The notes: a model not told the origin generated them from the sequence alone. A stretch of DNA of 64,000 bases from Bacillus sp. AFS055030 (GCF_002574545.1 NZ_NUGT01000083.1:1-64000), one strand, 5' to 3'. Positions 45,957-54,527 are shown, counted from the first letter of the stretch. Program-made: numbers and translations.

Positions 45957-46730
45957 TTAGAAATAAACGGTATTTCCGATCCCACCAGTTACCGGTATGA
46001 CTTCTCCAGTAATTGATGCTGATAAAGGTGATGCTAGGAAAGAAACTACGTAAGCAATCTCTTCAGGGGTAATCAAGCGACCAAGAGAATTTAGTGATTT
46101 AAATTGTTGAATTGCCGTCTCATTCGTCACTTTGTCTCTAAACATTTCGGTATCAACAATTCCAGGATAGATTGCATTGACATTAATCCCATGTTTTCCT
46201 AATTCCATAGATGCAGATTTCGTTAAATGGACGACAGACGCGTTACGAGGACCCGAGCTAAAATAATTGCCGCCAATCCTAGCAGCTAGTCCACTAATAT
46301 TAATGATTCTTCCCCAATTGTTTTTGATCATATACGGGGCAACGGCTCTAATACTACGAAAATAGCCCATATATTTTTCTTCAAAATCCTTTATAATAAG
46401 TTCTTCTTTAATACTATTAAAGTCCTCAGGCTCATGTCCGCCAACTCGAGCTCCACTATTAATTAATATATCTATGCTTCCCATGATTGTTGCTGATTTT
46501 TCTACTAGATTTAAAATGGAGTCTGGATCGGTAGTGTCAGCTACGATTGGATAAATATTTCGGTTAGTTTCTTGTGCCAGTTCCTCTGCTGCAATCTTTA
46601 GAGTGGATTCAGTTCTTGAACAAATCGTACAATCTACACCTTCAAGAGCTAGCTGGCGGGCAATAGCTTTACCGATACCTCGACTACCGCCAACAATAAG
46701 TGCTTTTTTCCCTTGTAATTTTAAGTCCAT
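45957..46730 (-). CDS. SDR family protein lacking the usual Tyr-x3-Lys pair
   Basis: This 257-residue Rossmann-fold protein has the cofactor motif GGSRGIGKA (about residue 14) and a typical C-terminal block (SITGEVIPVTGGIG). Around the active site it reads GLAARIGGNYFSSGPRNASV, so at the positions of the catalytic Tyr and Lys it has Ser and Asn. The enzyme may be a non-classical SDR or have lost redox activity. It is alone on the minus strand and has a perfect copy of the cluster's LysR-type palindrome in its promoter, so it belongs to the same regulon. Confidence 0.88.
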   Translation of the reverse strand: MDLKLQGKKALIVGGSRGIGKAIARQLALEGVDCTICSRTESTLKIAAEELAQETNRNIYPIVADTTDPDSILNLVEKSATIMGSIDILINSGARVGGHEPEDFNSIKEELIIKDFEEKYMGYFRSIRAVAPYMIKNNWGRIINISGLAARIGGNYFSSGPRNASVVHLTKSASMELGKHGINVNAIYPGIVDTEMFRDKVTNETAIQQFKSLNSLGRLITPEEIAYVVSFLASPLSASITGEVIPVTGGIGNTVYF

Positions 46731-46795
46731 TGTTCAGCCTCCAGTTCGATTCAATGAAAAATTGAGTGATTTAATCTTTACTCATTCCTATCTTA

Positions 46796-46841
46796 ATTCT
46801 ACCTATAAATAATATTTATATAAAATTAAAGATTTTAATTT
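46796..46841 (-). promoter_or_regulatory. LysR-regulon promoter 2 (SDR, minus strand)
   Basis: On the minus strand the palindrome (46823-46841) is identical to promoter 1 (AAATTAAAATCTTTAATTT), and a TAGAAT -10 box starts 40 bp later (46796-46801). Confidence 0.7.
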
Positions 46842-46927
46842 GTAATTTAGTTGTGCTAATATATCATGGTGTTAAAATTTCTTATTGATGATGGTACATA
46901 TTTCATATATTAGTAGTATTTACATGT

Positions 46928-46973
46928 AAGTTAAAATGTTTAATTTTATTTAACTGAAAATTATGAATATAAT
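46928..46973 (+). promoter_or_regulatory. LysR-regulon promoter 3 (second MFS gene)
   Basis: AAGTTAAAATGTTTAATTT (46928-46946) starts 40 bp before TATAAT (46968-46973). The upstream element reads ATTAGTAGTATTTACATG. The MFS start is 223 bp downstream. Confidence 0.7.
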
Positions 46974-47081
46974 AAATTTAAAGAAAATTGAAATACAATA
47001 AAAGTTATGAAATGAATCTATGTAAATAAAAGGGGGGAAAGGGCATCTTTGTCATTTCGTAAAGAAGTGAAAAGTCATTTT

Positions 47082-47095
47082 TGAAAGCGCTTTAC
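47082..47095. promoter_or_regulatory. cre-like site in the leader of the second MFS gene
   Basis: TGAAAGCGCTTTAC is near the CcpA consensus. It lies downstream of the promoter, a typical roadblock position for catabolite repression. Confidence 0.6.
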
Positions 47096-47196
47096 CTAAT
47101 TGGAAGAATTGTTAATTTGTTATAAACGTTTTAGGTGGGAAACAGGTTGCTATTAAGAGATGTTCAATAATTAGAGGGAAAGAAAGGGAGATCTTT

Positions 47197-48486
47197 TTGA
47201 ACACACCAAAATATTCTTGGATTATTTTATTAATTCTAGTTGCTTCTGGCATGGTTAATCAAGTTGATAAAATCATCATAGGTTTAGTTTCAGTTCCATT
47301 AATGAAAGAATTACATTTAAGTCCATCTCAATGGGGAGTAGTTGGAAGCTCTTTTTTTTGGTTCTTTACGATCTCTTCTTTCATTCTTGGTGGATTGGCT
47401 GATTCTAAAAACACGAAAAAGATGTTTACTTGGATTATGTTAATCTGGTTAATCGTTCAATTTACAACACCTTTTGTATCTAGTTTATCTCTATTAATGT
47501 TTTCAAGAATGCTGTTGGGAGCAGGGGAAGGACCAGCTATTTCGATTTCGACTTCAATCATTGGAAAATGGTTTCCTAAACATAGACATGGTATTGGTTT
47601 TGGGGCAGTGCTATTTGGAGCTACAATCGGACCTGCAATTGCTTCTCCACTATTAATCTCATTAATTAATCAATATAGTTGGAGAGCCGCTTTTATAGCA
47701 ATGGGAGTAGTCGGAAGTATTGTTCTACTTTTATGGATGATCTTTGGGAAAGAAAGTCCAAAAGATATTGGGGTCTCTACATTTGAGCAAGTGGATAAAA
47801 ACTCAGTGATTCCAAATAAAGTTTCATGGAAACAGTTTTTACCGCATATTTTTTCTAAAAATTTTATTTTCACTGCTGTTTGCGCAGGTTGTGCATATTG
47901 GTTATTGTCTGTCCAAGCAGTTTGGTTTCCAGCATACTTTTCGAAAGTTCAACATTTTGATGGTAAAACATTAAAAATGGCAGTGTCGCTACCTTTTCTC
48001 TTTGCAGCTATTTGCCAAATTGTCTTTGCTCTAATATCAGACCGTATTTACCGCAAAACGAAGGATATTCGAAAAGCAAGAATAAATCTTGCAGGAATTA
48101 CAATGATGTCTTCCGCTATTTGTTTATACATTGGAAGTGTCGCAAATTCAAGTGCAATTTCGATCTTGTTCTTCGTCCTTGCACCAGGTTTTGCAATTGT
48201 TATTCTTTCACTAGCACCAGCTATGTTAATGGAGTTTTTTTCACCTAAAAACATTGGGAAAGCTCAAGGGACATATGTTGCTATATCAAGTTCAACGAGT
48301 ATTATTGCGCCTGTTATATTTGGTAATTTTATTGAAAATGCACCAAGTGAATCAATGGGATATGGTTACGGATTTTTGGTGACATCTTTAGTCATGTTTG
48401 TTTTCGGGTTAGTATTTTGGATCGCCGTGCGTCCTACTAAGCAAACAAGCACTACGATCAAAGCAGAGGAACAGGTCATTATATAA
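47197..48486 (+). CDS. MFS transporter, anion:cation symporter type, 2
   Basis: This 429-residue paralogue of the carrier at 42391 has 12 membrane spans. It shares NQVDKIIIGLVSVPLMKELH and GKWFPKHRHGIGFGAVLFG. The start is TTG 47197, 6 nt after AAAGGGAG. It has its own LysR-type palindrome and a cre-like site. It probably imports the same kind of organic anion as carrier 1, perhaps a different member of a substrate family. A small CxxC protein gene follows it by 30 nt. Confidence 0.9.
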   Translation: MNTPKYSWIILLILVASGMVNQVDKIIIGLVSVPLMKELHLSPSQWGVVGSSFFWFFTISSFILGGLADSKNTKKMFTWIMLIWLIVQFTTPFVSSLSLLMFSRMLLGAGEGPAISISTSIIGKWFPKHRHGIGFGAVLFGATIGPAIASPLLISLINQYSWRAAFIAMGVVGSIVLLLWMIFGKESPKDIGVSTFEQVDKNSVIPNKVSWKQFLPHIFSKNFIFTAVCAGCAYWLLSVQAVWFPAYFSKVQHFDGKTLKMAVSLPFLFAAICQIVFALISDRIYRKTKDIRKARINLAGITMMSSAICLYIGSVANSSAISILFFVLAPGFAIVILSLAPAMLMEFFSPKNIGKAQGTYVAISSSTSIIAPVIFGNFIENAPSESMGYGYGFLVTSLVMFVFGLVFWIAVRPTKQTSTTIKAEEQVII

Positions 48487-48516
48487 AAGTATGAATTAAA
48501 CTTAGGAGGAAAGATT

Positions 48517-48699
48517 ATGTGTAAAAATAGAATAGTTTCTGATGGAATCGATTGTTGTGTAGAATGTCATGAAGAATTATCCATTATGGAGAGAAACCGT
48601 AGTAATTGCTGGAGTTGTCAGGATAAAATAACTGAAACATATGCTGATGACCATATCGAAAACGAAACAAAAGGCAAAAACGAGCAAAATATTCGTTAA
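48517..48699 (+). CDS. small CxxC zinc-ribbon-like protein
   Basis: This 60-residue protein has a very good AGGAGG site before its ATG. It contains CCVECHEELS and NCWSCQDK, so two CxxC pairs about 20 residues apart could bind one zinc or an iron centre. The C-terminal third is charged and probably disordered. I do not recognise the family. It follows the second MFS gene by 30 nt and shares its terminator, so it belongs to the same transcript. Confidence 0.65.
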   Translation: MCKNRIVSDGIDCCVECHEELSIMERNRSNCWSCQDKITETYADDHIENETKGKNEQNIR

Positions 48700-48712
48700 A
48701 ATAGATTCGAAT

Positions 48713-48762
48713 AAAAAGAGAAGCTCCCCGCGCCACTTTGAACGCAGTTGCTTCTCTTTTTT
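48713..48762. terminator. bidirectional terminator
   Basis: AAAAAGAGAAGC (48713-48724) pairs with GCTTCTCTTTTT (48750-48761). It separates the CxxC gene and the convergent LysR gene. Confidence 0.8.
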
Positions 48763-49666
48763 AGTTATTCATAATTTCCGATTTTAGATAATGAATATAT
48801 TTGTTAGCGTATGTAGATAAATGTTTATCTTCTGATCGAACTAATCCTAAAGAAATGTTAACGGTATTATGGTTGTTTAAATCGATTGGAATAATATCCC
48901 CATTAATGACTGATGGATAATTTTGCATGACAAAATCAGGAGCAAATGTAATGGCCAAGTTTTCATTGACCGCTTGGAGAAGTCCGGCCATATTGTTTGT
49001 TGTAAATAGAATTTTTAAAGGTTTATATTTGTTAAAAAAATCTTGGATAAAATATTGCATTAATTCGCCTTTATATATGACGAGCGTTTGATCGAAAATG
49101 TCTTCTGGAGTTACAGAACCAAGTATGGCTAAAGGAGAATGCTTCGAAACGTATACCTTTTGCTTCCCATCAAGGAGTGCTTCATAAGCGATCCCTTCCA
49201 TATTTATCCCTAAATCACTTGAATAGGTAATTAGACCAAAATCAGTCTTATGCTGCTTAACATCATCAATCACTGATGTACCACTTTTTTCAGTAACCTC
49301 AAGATTTACATGAGGGTAATCATGGCTAAATGTAGAGATTGCTTTAACGAGAAATGTCATTAATCCAGGTAAAGAAGATATAGTAAGCTCACCCACCTCC
49401 GTGGAGTTAAATAAGTTAGCTGTCTCCTTTATTTCTTCAAGTTTTTTTTGAACTTCGTAGGCGAGTTTTAAAATGACTCTTCCTTCATCAGTTGGAACTG
49501 CGCCATGTCCCCGTGAACGTTTAAATACTTTTATTTCTAGCTCTTTTTCTAAGTTAGTTATGGACTGGCTAATTGTTGATTGAGTAACATGTAAATTTTG
49601 TGCTGCTACTGATAAGGAACTGTATTTTGCGACTTCAACAATATAGATTAATTGCTCAATATTCAT
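48761..49666 (-). CDS. LysR family regulator, likely controller of the catabolic cluster
   Basis: This 301-residue LTTR has a winged HTH at about residues 1-60 (LSVAAQNLHVTQSTISQSIT) and an effector domain at about 90-295. AGGGG precedes the ATG. It is divergent from the SDR gene at 49811, and one copy of the cluster's 19-bp palindrome lies between them. That is the classical place for an LTTR operator. The palindrome recurs at five other promoters of the cluster, so this protein is the best candidate for the common regulator. The inducer is presumably a pathway intermediate. Confidence 0.9.
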   Translation of the reverse strand: MNIEQLIYIVEVAKYSSLSVAAQNLHVTQSTISQSITNLEKELEIKVFKRSRGHGAVPTDEGRVILKLAYEVQKKLEEIKETANLFNSTEVGELTISSLPGLMTFLVKAISTFSHDYPHVNLEVTEKSGTSVIDDVKQHKTDFGLITYSSDLGINMEGIAYEALLDGKQKVYVSKHSPLAILGSVTPEDIFDQTLVIYKGELMQYFIQDFFNKYKPLKILFTTNNMAGLLQAVNENLAITFAPDFVMQNYPSVINGDIIPIDLNNHNTVNISLGLVRSEDKHLSTYANKYIHYLKSEIMNN

Positions 49667-49705
49667 GTGTGTCCCCTTTTTTTATTATTAGTGATACTAA
49701 CTTAC

Positions 49706-49751
49706 ACATTAAAATCTTTAATTTTTTTTCATTATAATTTATATGTATAAT
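49706..49751 (+). promoter_or_regulatory. LysR-regulon promoter 4 (SDR 2 / LysR divergent region)
   Basis: ACATTAAAATCTTTAATTT (49706-49724) starts 40 bp before TATAAT (49746-49751). The upstream element TATTAGTGATACTAACTTAC is nearly the same as at promoter 6. Confidence 0.75.
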
Positions 49752-49810
49752 CAATATCAATAAGAATTTATAAAAATTAGAATATTCTTAATTTTAGGAG
49801 GAAGAGTAGA

Positions 49811-50599
49811 ATGTCAATTGTACAATTATTTGATTTAACAAATAAGACAGCGGTCGTTACAGGAGGCGGAAGTGGACTAGGTCGTGTAATGGCAATAGCT
49901 TTAGCAGAAGCTGGAGCAAATGTAGTAGTTTGTTCTAGACGTTTAGAAGTGTGCGAAGAAGTCGTCAAAGAAATAGAAGCATTAGGCAGACGAGCGTTAG
50001 CTATATCATTAGATGTAACTAGTCACGAATCAATTGAAAAGGGATTGGAACAAGCCATTTCTCAATTTGGAAGCATCGAAATTTTAGTAAATAGTAGTGG
50101 TACTGTTTTTGAATCGCCAGCTACAGAAATGCCGTTAGAACAATGGCAATCCATGTTAGACACGAATGTGACAGGAACTTTTTTAATGTGTCAGGCAGTT
50201 GGAAAACATATGATTAAAAACGAATATGGAAAAATCATCAATATTTCTTCTAGTATAGGTTTTAAAGGTGTTGACCCTGAAGCTGTAGATTCTGTTGGAT
50301 ATACAACAAGTAAAGGTGCTGTTATGACTTTAACGAAGGACTTAGCAGTTAAGTGGGGGCGTCACGGTGTTAATGTAAACTCAATTGCTCCTGGCGTATT
50401 CACTACGGGAATGAATAATCCGGAAATACCAGGAACTCTTGTTCACAAAGCCGGTCCGTTCATTGCTACGCAAGTTCCTCTTAGAAGATTAGGTAGTGAT
50501 AATGATTTGGTAGGTGCGACCCTTTACTTTGCTTCAGCAGCATCTGACTATTGTACAGGACAAATACTAGTTCTTGATGGTGGCCTTGGTGCTAAGTAA
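49811..50599 (+). CDS. SDR family oxidoreductase 2 (gluconate-5-dehydrogenase-like)
   Basis: This 262-residue classical SDR has the cofactor motif TGGGSGLGRV (about residue 19). The catalytic set is Ser in NISSS (about 146) and Tyr-Lys in YTTSK (about 162-166), and the C-terminal GQILVLDGG is present. AGGAGG precedes the ATG. It probably oxidises or reduces an alcohol/ketone in the pathway. It has its own LysR-type promoter and is divergent from the regulator. No strong terminator follows before the cupin promoter. Confidence 0.9.
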   Translation: MSIVQLFDLTNKTAVVTGGGSGLGRVMAIALAEAGANVVVCSRRLEVCEEVVKEIEALGRRALAISLDVTSHESIEKGLEQAISQFGSIEILVNSSGTVFESPATEMPLEQWQSMLDTNVTGTFLMCQAVGKHMIKNEYGKIINISSSIGFKGVDPEAVDSVGYTTSKGAVMTLTKDLAVKWGRHGVNVNSIAPGVFTTGMNNPEIPGTLVHKAGPFIATQVPLRRLGSDNDLVGATLYFASAASDYCTGQILVLDGGLGAK

Positions 50600-50643
50600 A
50601 AATCATCAAAATAAATACTTGTAAATTAGTCAAACTTACATAC

Positions 50644-50689
50644 AAGTAAAAAATACTAATTTTACTTTACAGAAAATTATAAATATACT
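50644..50689 (+). promoter_or_regulatory. LysR-regulon promoter 5 (cupin)
   Basis: AAGTAAAAAATACTAATTT (50644-50662), the least conserved palindrome copy, starts 40 bp before TATACT (50684-50689). The upstream element AATTAGTCAAACTTACATAC is well kept. Confidence 0.65.
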
Positions 50690-50782
50690 GATAATAACGG
50701 ATTCGAAGTAGTTTTAAGTTGTCATCCTAATATAAGAAACTACTATAAACGAATTTAATAAAAGTTGGAAGTGGGGATATAA

Positions 50783-51259
50783 GTGAGTAATGTAAAGGAT
50801 GTAAAAGAAGTAATAGTTCACCATGCTGGCAATATTAATGTAGATGAGTTGCCTTGGATTCCTTATTTTGGAGATTCAAAGTTTAAATTACTTAAAGCAA
50901 ACCCTGTAACAGGGCAAACTCTAACATTATTATATGTACCTGCGAAAATGCAGCTTCCAGCACATTTCCATCCTGGAACAGTTATTGTATACACTATTCA
51001 AGGAACGTGGAGATATCTAGAAGAGTCTTGGATATCAAAACCAGGTGACGTTGTTTATGAGCCTGCTGGATCAAAACATACACCTACAGCTGTAGGTGAG
51101 GAAGATGTTATTACCTTTAATATTGTAGAAGGAACATTGGATTATATCGGTGAGAATGGTGAAATTCTTGCTAGAGATAATTGGGAAACATTTTTAAACA
51201 GATATTATGAATATTGTGCAGCTGAAGGAATCGAGCCTGTTGATGTGACAAAATTTTAA
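50783..51259 (+). CDS. cupin, 2,4'-dihydroxyacetophenone dioxygenase-like
   Basis: This 158-residue single-domain cupin starts at GTG 50783 behind GTGGGGAT. The metal-binding motif 1 is in PAHFHPGTVIVYTIQGTWRY (about residues 67-86; His, His and a later Glu) and motif 2 follows in GSKHTPTA (about 100). The layout resembles ChrR-like and 2,4'-dihydroxyacetophenone dioxygenase family cupins. Those use iron to cleave a carbon-carbon bond next to a carbonyl group. Here it may cleave a beta-diketone or hydroxyketone made by the SDRs. It is monocistronic, with its own LysR-type promoter. Confidence 0.8.
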   Translation: MSNVKDVKEVIVHHAGNINVDELPWIPYFGDSKFKLLKANPVTGQTLTLLYVPAKMQLPAHFHPGTVIVYTIQGTWRYLEESWISKPGDVVYEPAGSKHTPTAVGEEDVITFNIVEGTLDYIGENGEILARDNWETFLNRYYEYCAAEGIEPVDVTKF

Positions 51260-51270
51260 ATGATAATAAA

Positions 51271-51321
51271 GGAAAAGAGAATCTAAAAACGTCGACGTGG
51301 CGAAAAGGATTCTCTTTTCTT
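51271..51321 (+). terminator. terminator of the cupin gene
   Basis: GAAAAGAGAATC (51272-51283) pairs with GATTCTCTTTTC (51308-51319). A CGTCGACG palindrome forms the loop. Confidence 0.8.
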
Positions 51322-51365
51322 ATGAATAATTTTAAGTTATTTGTATATTAGTGATACTTACTTAT

Positions 51366-51411
51366 AGATTAAATTCTTTAATTTTATTTAACTATTACTT
51401 ATGAGTATAAT
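51366..51411 (+). promoter_or_regulatory. LysR-regulon promoter 6 (SDR 3 and thiolase)
   Basis: AGATTAAATTCTTTAATTT (51366-51384) starts 40 bp before TATAAT (51406-51411). The upstream element TATTAGTGATACTTACTTAT matches promoter 4. Confidence 0.75.
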
Positions 51412-51471
51412 TAGTTTATATTAATATTTTTAAAATTTAGAATATTTAAAATCGAGGAGGTTTATCTAAAT

Positions 51472-52254
51472 ATGCCAGCTGAAACAGTATTAATTACAGG
51501 TGCTACAAAAGGTATTGGATTGGAATTTGCAAAGGTTTTCGCAGGTCATCGCTATCATTTAGTTTTAGTTGCTAGAGATGAATTGTTGTTGGAAAAACAA
51601 GCTGACTTTTTAAAAAAGGAATACGGAATTGAGGTTCATACTTTTGTCGGTGATCTAAGTAATCATGAAACTGTAGAGAGCTTGTATACATACCTAAAAA
51701 AAGAAGGAATACCTATCGATATATTGATTAATAACGCTGGAGCTGGCGGATTAGGGTTAATGACAGAATTAGATATTAAGAAAGAAATAGAATGTTTGCA
51801 GTTGAATATGATCTCCTTAACTTATTTAACTAGACTAATAGCGGATGAAATGATTAAACGAAATCACGGTAAAATTTTAAATGTTGCTTCAACAGCAGCT
51901 TTTCAACCAACCCCAAGGATGTCGATGTATGGTGCGAGTAAATCATATGTTTTATCTTTTACGGAAGCGATAGCTGAAGAACTAAAAGGTACTGGGGTTC
52001 AAGTTAGTGTATTATGTCCTCCGTCAACAAAGACACCACTTACTGAGGGACTTGGTTCAACCGGAACAAAAATTTTCATTAAAAACTTAATGGATCCTAA
52101 TGCAGTTGCCAAGTGTGGTTACGAAGGCTTAATGAAAAATAAAACGGTGATCATTCCAGGCTTTAAAAATAAACTAATGGCAAAATCTGTTGGAATACTG
52201 CCAAGAAAGTGGGTAACTACTTATACCCGAAAGATGATCGAAGAAAAAGTGTAA
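51472..52254 (+). CDS. SDR family oxidoreductase 3
   Basis: This 260-residue classical SDR has TGATKGIG (about residue 9), NNAGAGG (about 87), catalytic Ser in VASTAAF and Tyr-Lys in YGASK (about 152-156). The C-terminal part (about 195-260, ending KWVTTYTRKMIEEKV) is more basic than in gluconate-dehydrogenase-type SDRs and resembles the DltE/YqjQ-like group acting on hydrophobic substrates. It is the first gene of a two-gene operon with the thiolase, which starts 33 nt after it. Confidence 0.9.
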   Translation: MPAETVLITGATKGIGLEFAKVFAGHRYHLVLVARDELLLEKQADFLKKEYGIEVHTFVGDLSNHETVESLYTYLKKEGIPIDILINNAGAGGLGLMTELDIKKEIECLQLNMISLTYLTRLIADEMIKRNHGKILNVASTAAFQPTPRMSMYGASKSYVLSFTEAIAEELKGTGVQVSVLCPPSTKTPLTEGLGSTGTKIFIKNLMDPNAVAKCGYEGLMKNKTVIIPGFKNKLMAKSVGILPRKWVTTYTRKMIEEKV

Positions 52255-52286
52255 GTACAAAGACTTTATGAAAAGAGGGATTGTGA

Positions 52287-53462
52287 ATGCAAAACGTCTA
52301 TTTAGTTGAAGCGCTCAGAACTCCAATTGGAAGTTTCGGAGGCTCGTTAAAAGATGTAGGTGCGGTACAGCTAGCATCAACCGTTATTAAGGAGGTATGG
52401 GACCGTTCTGGTTTATCTGCTGATTGTGTTGATGAAGTAATATTAGGTAATGTTCTAAAGTCAGGGCTTAAAGGAAATCCAGCAAGACAAGCCGCAATTA
52501 ATGCTGGCTTACCTGTTTCTATACCAGCCATTACAATCGATAAACAATGTGCATCTGGACTCCGAGCAATTACATTAGCCTATCATCAAATACTAGCTGG
52601 AGATTCAAATGTCGTGATAGCTGGAGGGGCGGAAAGTATGAGTAATGTCCCGCATTTAGTAATGAATGCAAGATGGGGACAAAAAATGGGAGATTTAAGG
52701 ACTGTAGATGCAATTTTTCATGACGGGCTTCACTGTGCGATAGAAGGTTACCATATGGGAGTTACAGCTGAAAACTTAGTTGAAGACTACCGTATATCCC
52801 GCGAGGAGCAAGACATTTTTGCTTTAGAAAGTCAGCAAAAAGCGATTAGAGCTAGGGAACTGGGGAAATTTGAAAAAGAAATTGTTCCAGTAACGATTAA
52901 AACTAAAAAAGGGTCCATTTTATTTACAGAAGATGAGAATATAAAAAATACTAGTATAGAGAAACTACAAACTCTTAAACCAGCTTTTAAAGGGAATGGA
53001 ACTGTGACAGCTGGAAATGCTTCATCATTAAATGACGGTGCAGCTGCTGTTATTGTAGCATCTGAACAAGCAGTACGTGAATACGGTTTGAAACCTCTTG
53101 CCAAAATTCGTTCGGTAGCAAGCGCTGCTGTAGCTCCTTCGATTATGGGGATTGGACCAGTTCCAGCAACACAAAAAGCACTTCAACGTGCAAATCTAAC
53201 GATACAGGATATCGAATTGGCGGAGATCAATGAAGCATTCGGTGCACAAGTATTAGCAGTAAATAAAGAATTAAATATACCAGAAGAGATTATTAATGTT
53301 AATGGAGGAGCTATTGCATTAGGACATCCAATCGGCTGTTCTGGTACTAGAATTGTCGTTACTTTATTACATGAATTATTACGTCAAAAGAAACAAATAG
53401 GTTTAGCAACTTTATGTGTAGGTGGCGGGCAAGGGGTTTCAATAATCATAGAAGCTGTATAA
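52287..53462 (+). CDS. thiolase (acetyl-CoA acyltransferase)
   Basis: This 391-residue enzyme is full length for the degradative/biosynthetic thiolase family. The nucleophile Cys is in DKQCASGLRA (about residue 88), the His and second Cys are in GGAIALGHPIGCSGTR (about 345-360), and the CVGGGQG motif follows near the end. It splits a 3-oxoacyl-CoA to acetyl-CoA plus a shortened acyl-CoA, or makes acetoacetyl-CoA. In this cluster cleavage is more likely, completing the route that begins with the acyl-CoA ligase. GAGGGA precedes the ATG. Confidence 0.93.
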   Translation: MQNVYLVEALRTPIGSFGGSLKDVGAVQLASTVIKEVWDRSGLSADCVDEVILGNVLKSGLKGNPARQAAINAGLPVSIPAITIDKQCASGLRAITLAYHQILAGDSNVVIAGGAESMSNVPHLVMNARWGQKMGDLRTVDAIFHDGLHCAIEGYHMGVTAENLVEDYRISREEQDIFALESQQKAIRARELGKFEKEIVPVTIKTKKGSILFTEDENIKNTSIEKLQTLKPAFKGNGTVTAGNASSLNDGAAAVIVASEQAVREYGLKPLAKIRSVASAAVAPSIMGIGPVPATQKALQRANLTIQDIELAEINEAFGAQVLAVNKELNIPEEIINVNGGAIALGHPIGCSGTRIVVTLLHELLRQKKQIGLATLCVGGGQGVSIIIEAV

Positions 53463-53475
53463 TCTAGTGAAAAAG

Positions 53476-53517
53476 AAATGGTAAGCAAATTCTACAAAAA
53501 TTTGCTTACCATTTTTT
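53476..53517. terminator. bidirectional terminator
   Basis: AAATGGTAAGCAAATT (53476-53491) pairs with AATTTGCTTACCATTT (53499-53514), followed by Ts. Confidence 0.9.
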
Positions 53518-53552
53518 ATATCGATCTAATCTCATTTGATCGTTAAGATTTT

Positions 53553-54326
53553 TTATTTTAATAATAGATAATCAAATGTATTTTTTGCTAACAAGATAAA
53601 GGTTACTGTAATAAAAAGGATTCGAACGTAGCCACTGCCTTTTTTTATAGCGAATTTTGAACCACAAATTGCTCCTGCGATTTGTGCAAGTCCCATCGCG
53701 ATCCCATATGCGTAATGAATTTGGCCCAAGTACATAAACATTAATAATGCAGCTATATTACTACCAAAGTTTAAAAACTTTGCGTTTCCGGCAGCTTTTA
53801 AGAAATCAAACCCCATCATTAAAAAAGCAAATATAAGGAATGAACCAGTTCCAGGACCGATGAATCCATCATAGAATCCAATTCCAAAAATTAAAAACAT
53901 AAACAGAACAATACGAGAAACTGACAGCTTTTTATTGGTAGTCGTATCGCCCCAATCTTTCTTAAAAATAGTATAAATTGCAACTGCTGCAAGCATTATG
54001 AGCATAAGAGGTTTAAGAACGGTAGGGTCAATTAAATGAACTGTCCAAGCTCCCAAAACAGAACCAATAAAGGTAAGTGGGAATAACTTATAGACAGACT
54101 TCAAATCAAGCTTTCCAGAACGATAGAACATGATTGTGCTCGTTAAAGAGCCGATTGATCCAGCTAATTTGTTCGTTGCGACAGCAGCAGCGGGAGATAG
54201 ACCAGCAAATAATAATACTGGCAAAGTAATTAGCCCACCGCCTCCAACTACAGAATCAATAAATGCAGCTAAAAATCCAAAAACAATTAAAATTAATAAT
54301 AACGATGGATCAATGTGGAATATCAT
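53553..54326 (-). CDS. TSUP family permease (YfcA/TauE-like)
   Basis: This 257-residue protein has about eight membrane spans. The start is ATG 54326; a TTG three bases further upstream is less likely. The family's first motif GFLAAFIDSVVGGGGLITLP (about 17-36) and its repeat FYDGFIGPGTGSF (about 150) are clear. Such permeases carry sulfite, sulfoacetate or other small organic anions. It may export a by-product or be unrelated to the cluster. It has no copy of the palindrome. Confidence 0.9.
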   Translation of the reverse strand: MIFHIDPSLLLILIVFGFLAAFIDSVVGGGGLITLPVLLFAGLSPAAAVATNKLAGSIGSLTSTIMFYRSGKLDLKSVYKLFPLTFIGSVLGAWTVHLIDPTVLKPLMLIMLAAVAIYTIFKKDWGDTTTNKKLSVSRIVLFMFLIFGIGFYDGFIGPGTGSFLIFAFLMMGFDFLKAAGNAKFLNFGSNIAALLMFMYLGQIHYAYGIAMGLAQIAGAICGSKFAIKKGSGYVRILFITVTFILLAKNTFDYLLLK

Positions 54327-54527
54327 CAAATCTACCTTTCTTTTCTATACTAATTTGATAGTAGATAAAATATAAAACAAAGTAAACATTAATTTAGTAA
54401 GATAAGAATATTTTTTTAATAAACCTTTTAAATTTACTGACACTGAAAATATACATACAACTTGTACCACTTTCTAAAAATTTGCATATATTGATATGTG
54501 ATAATTTAATGATAAGGTGTGTATAGA

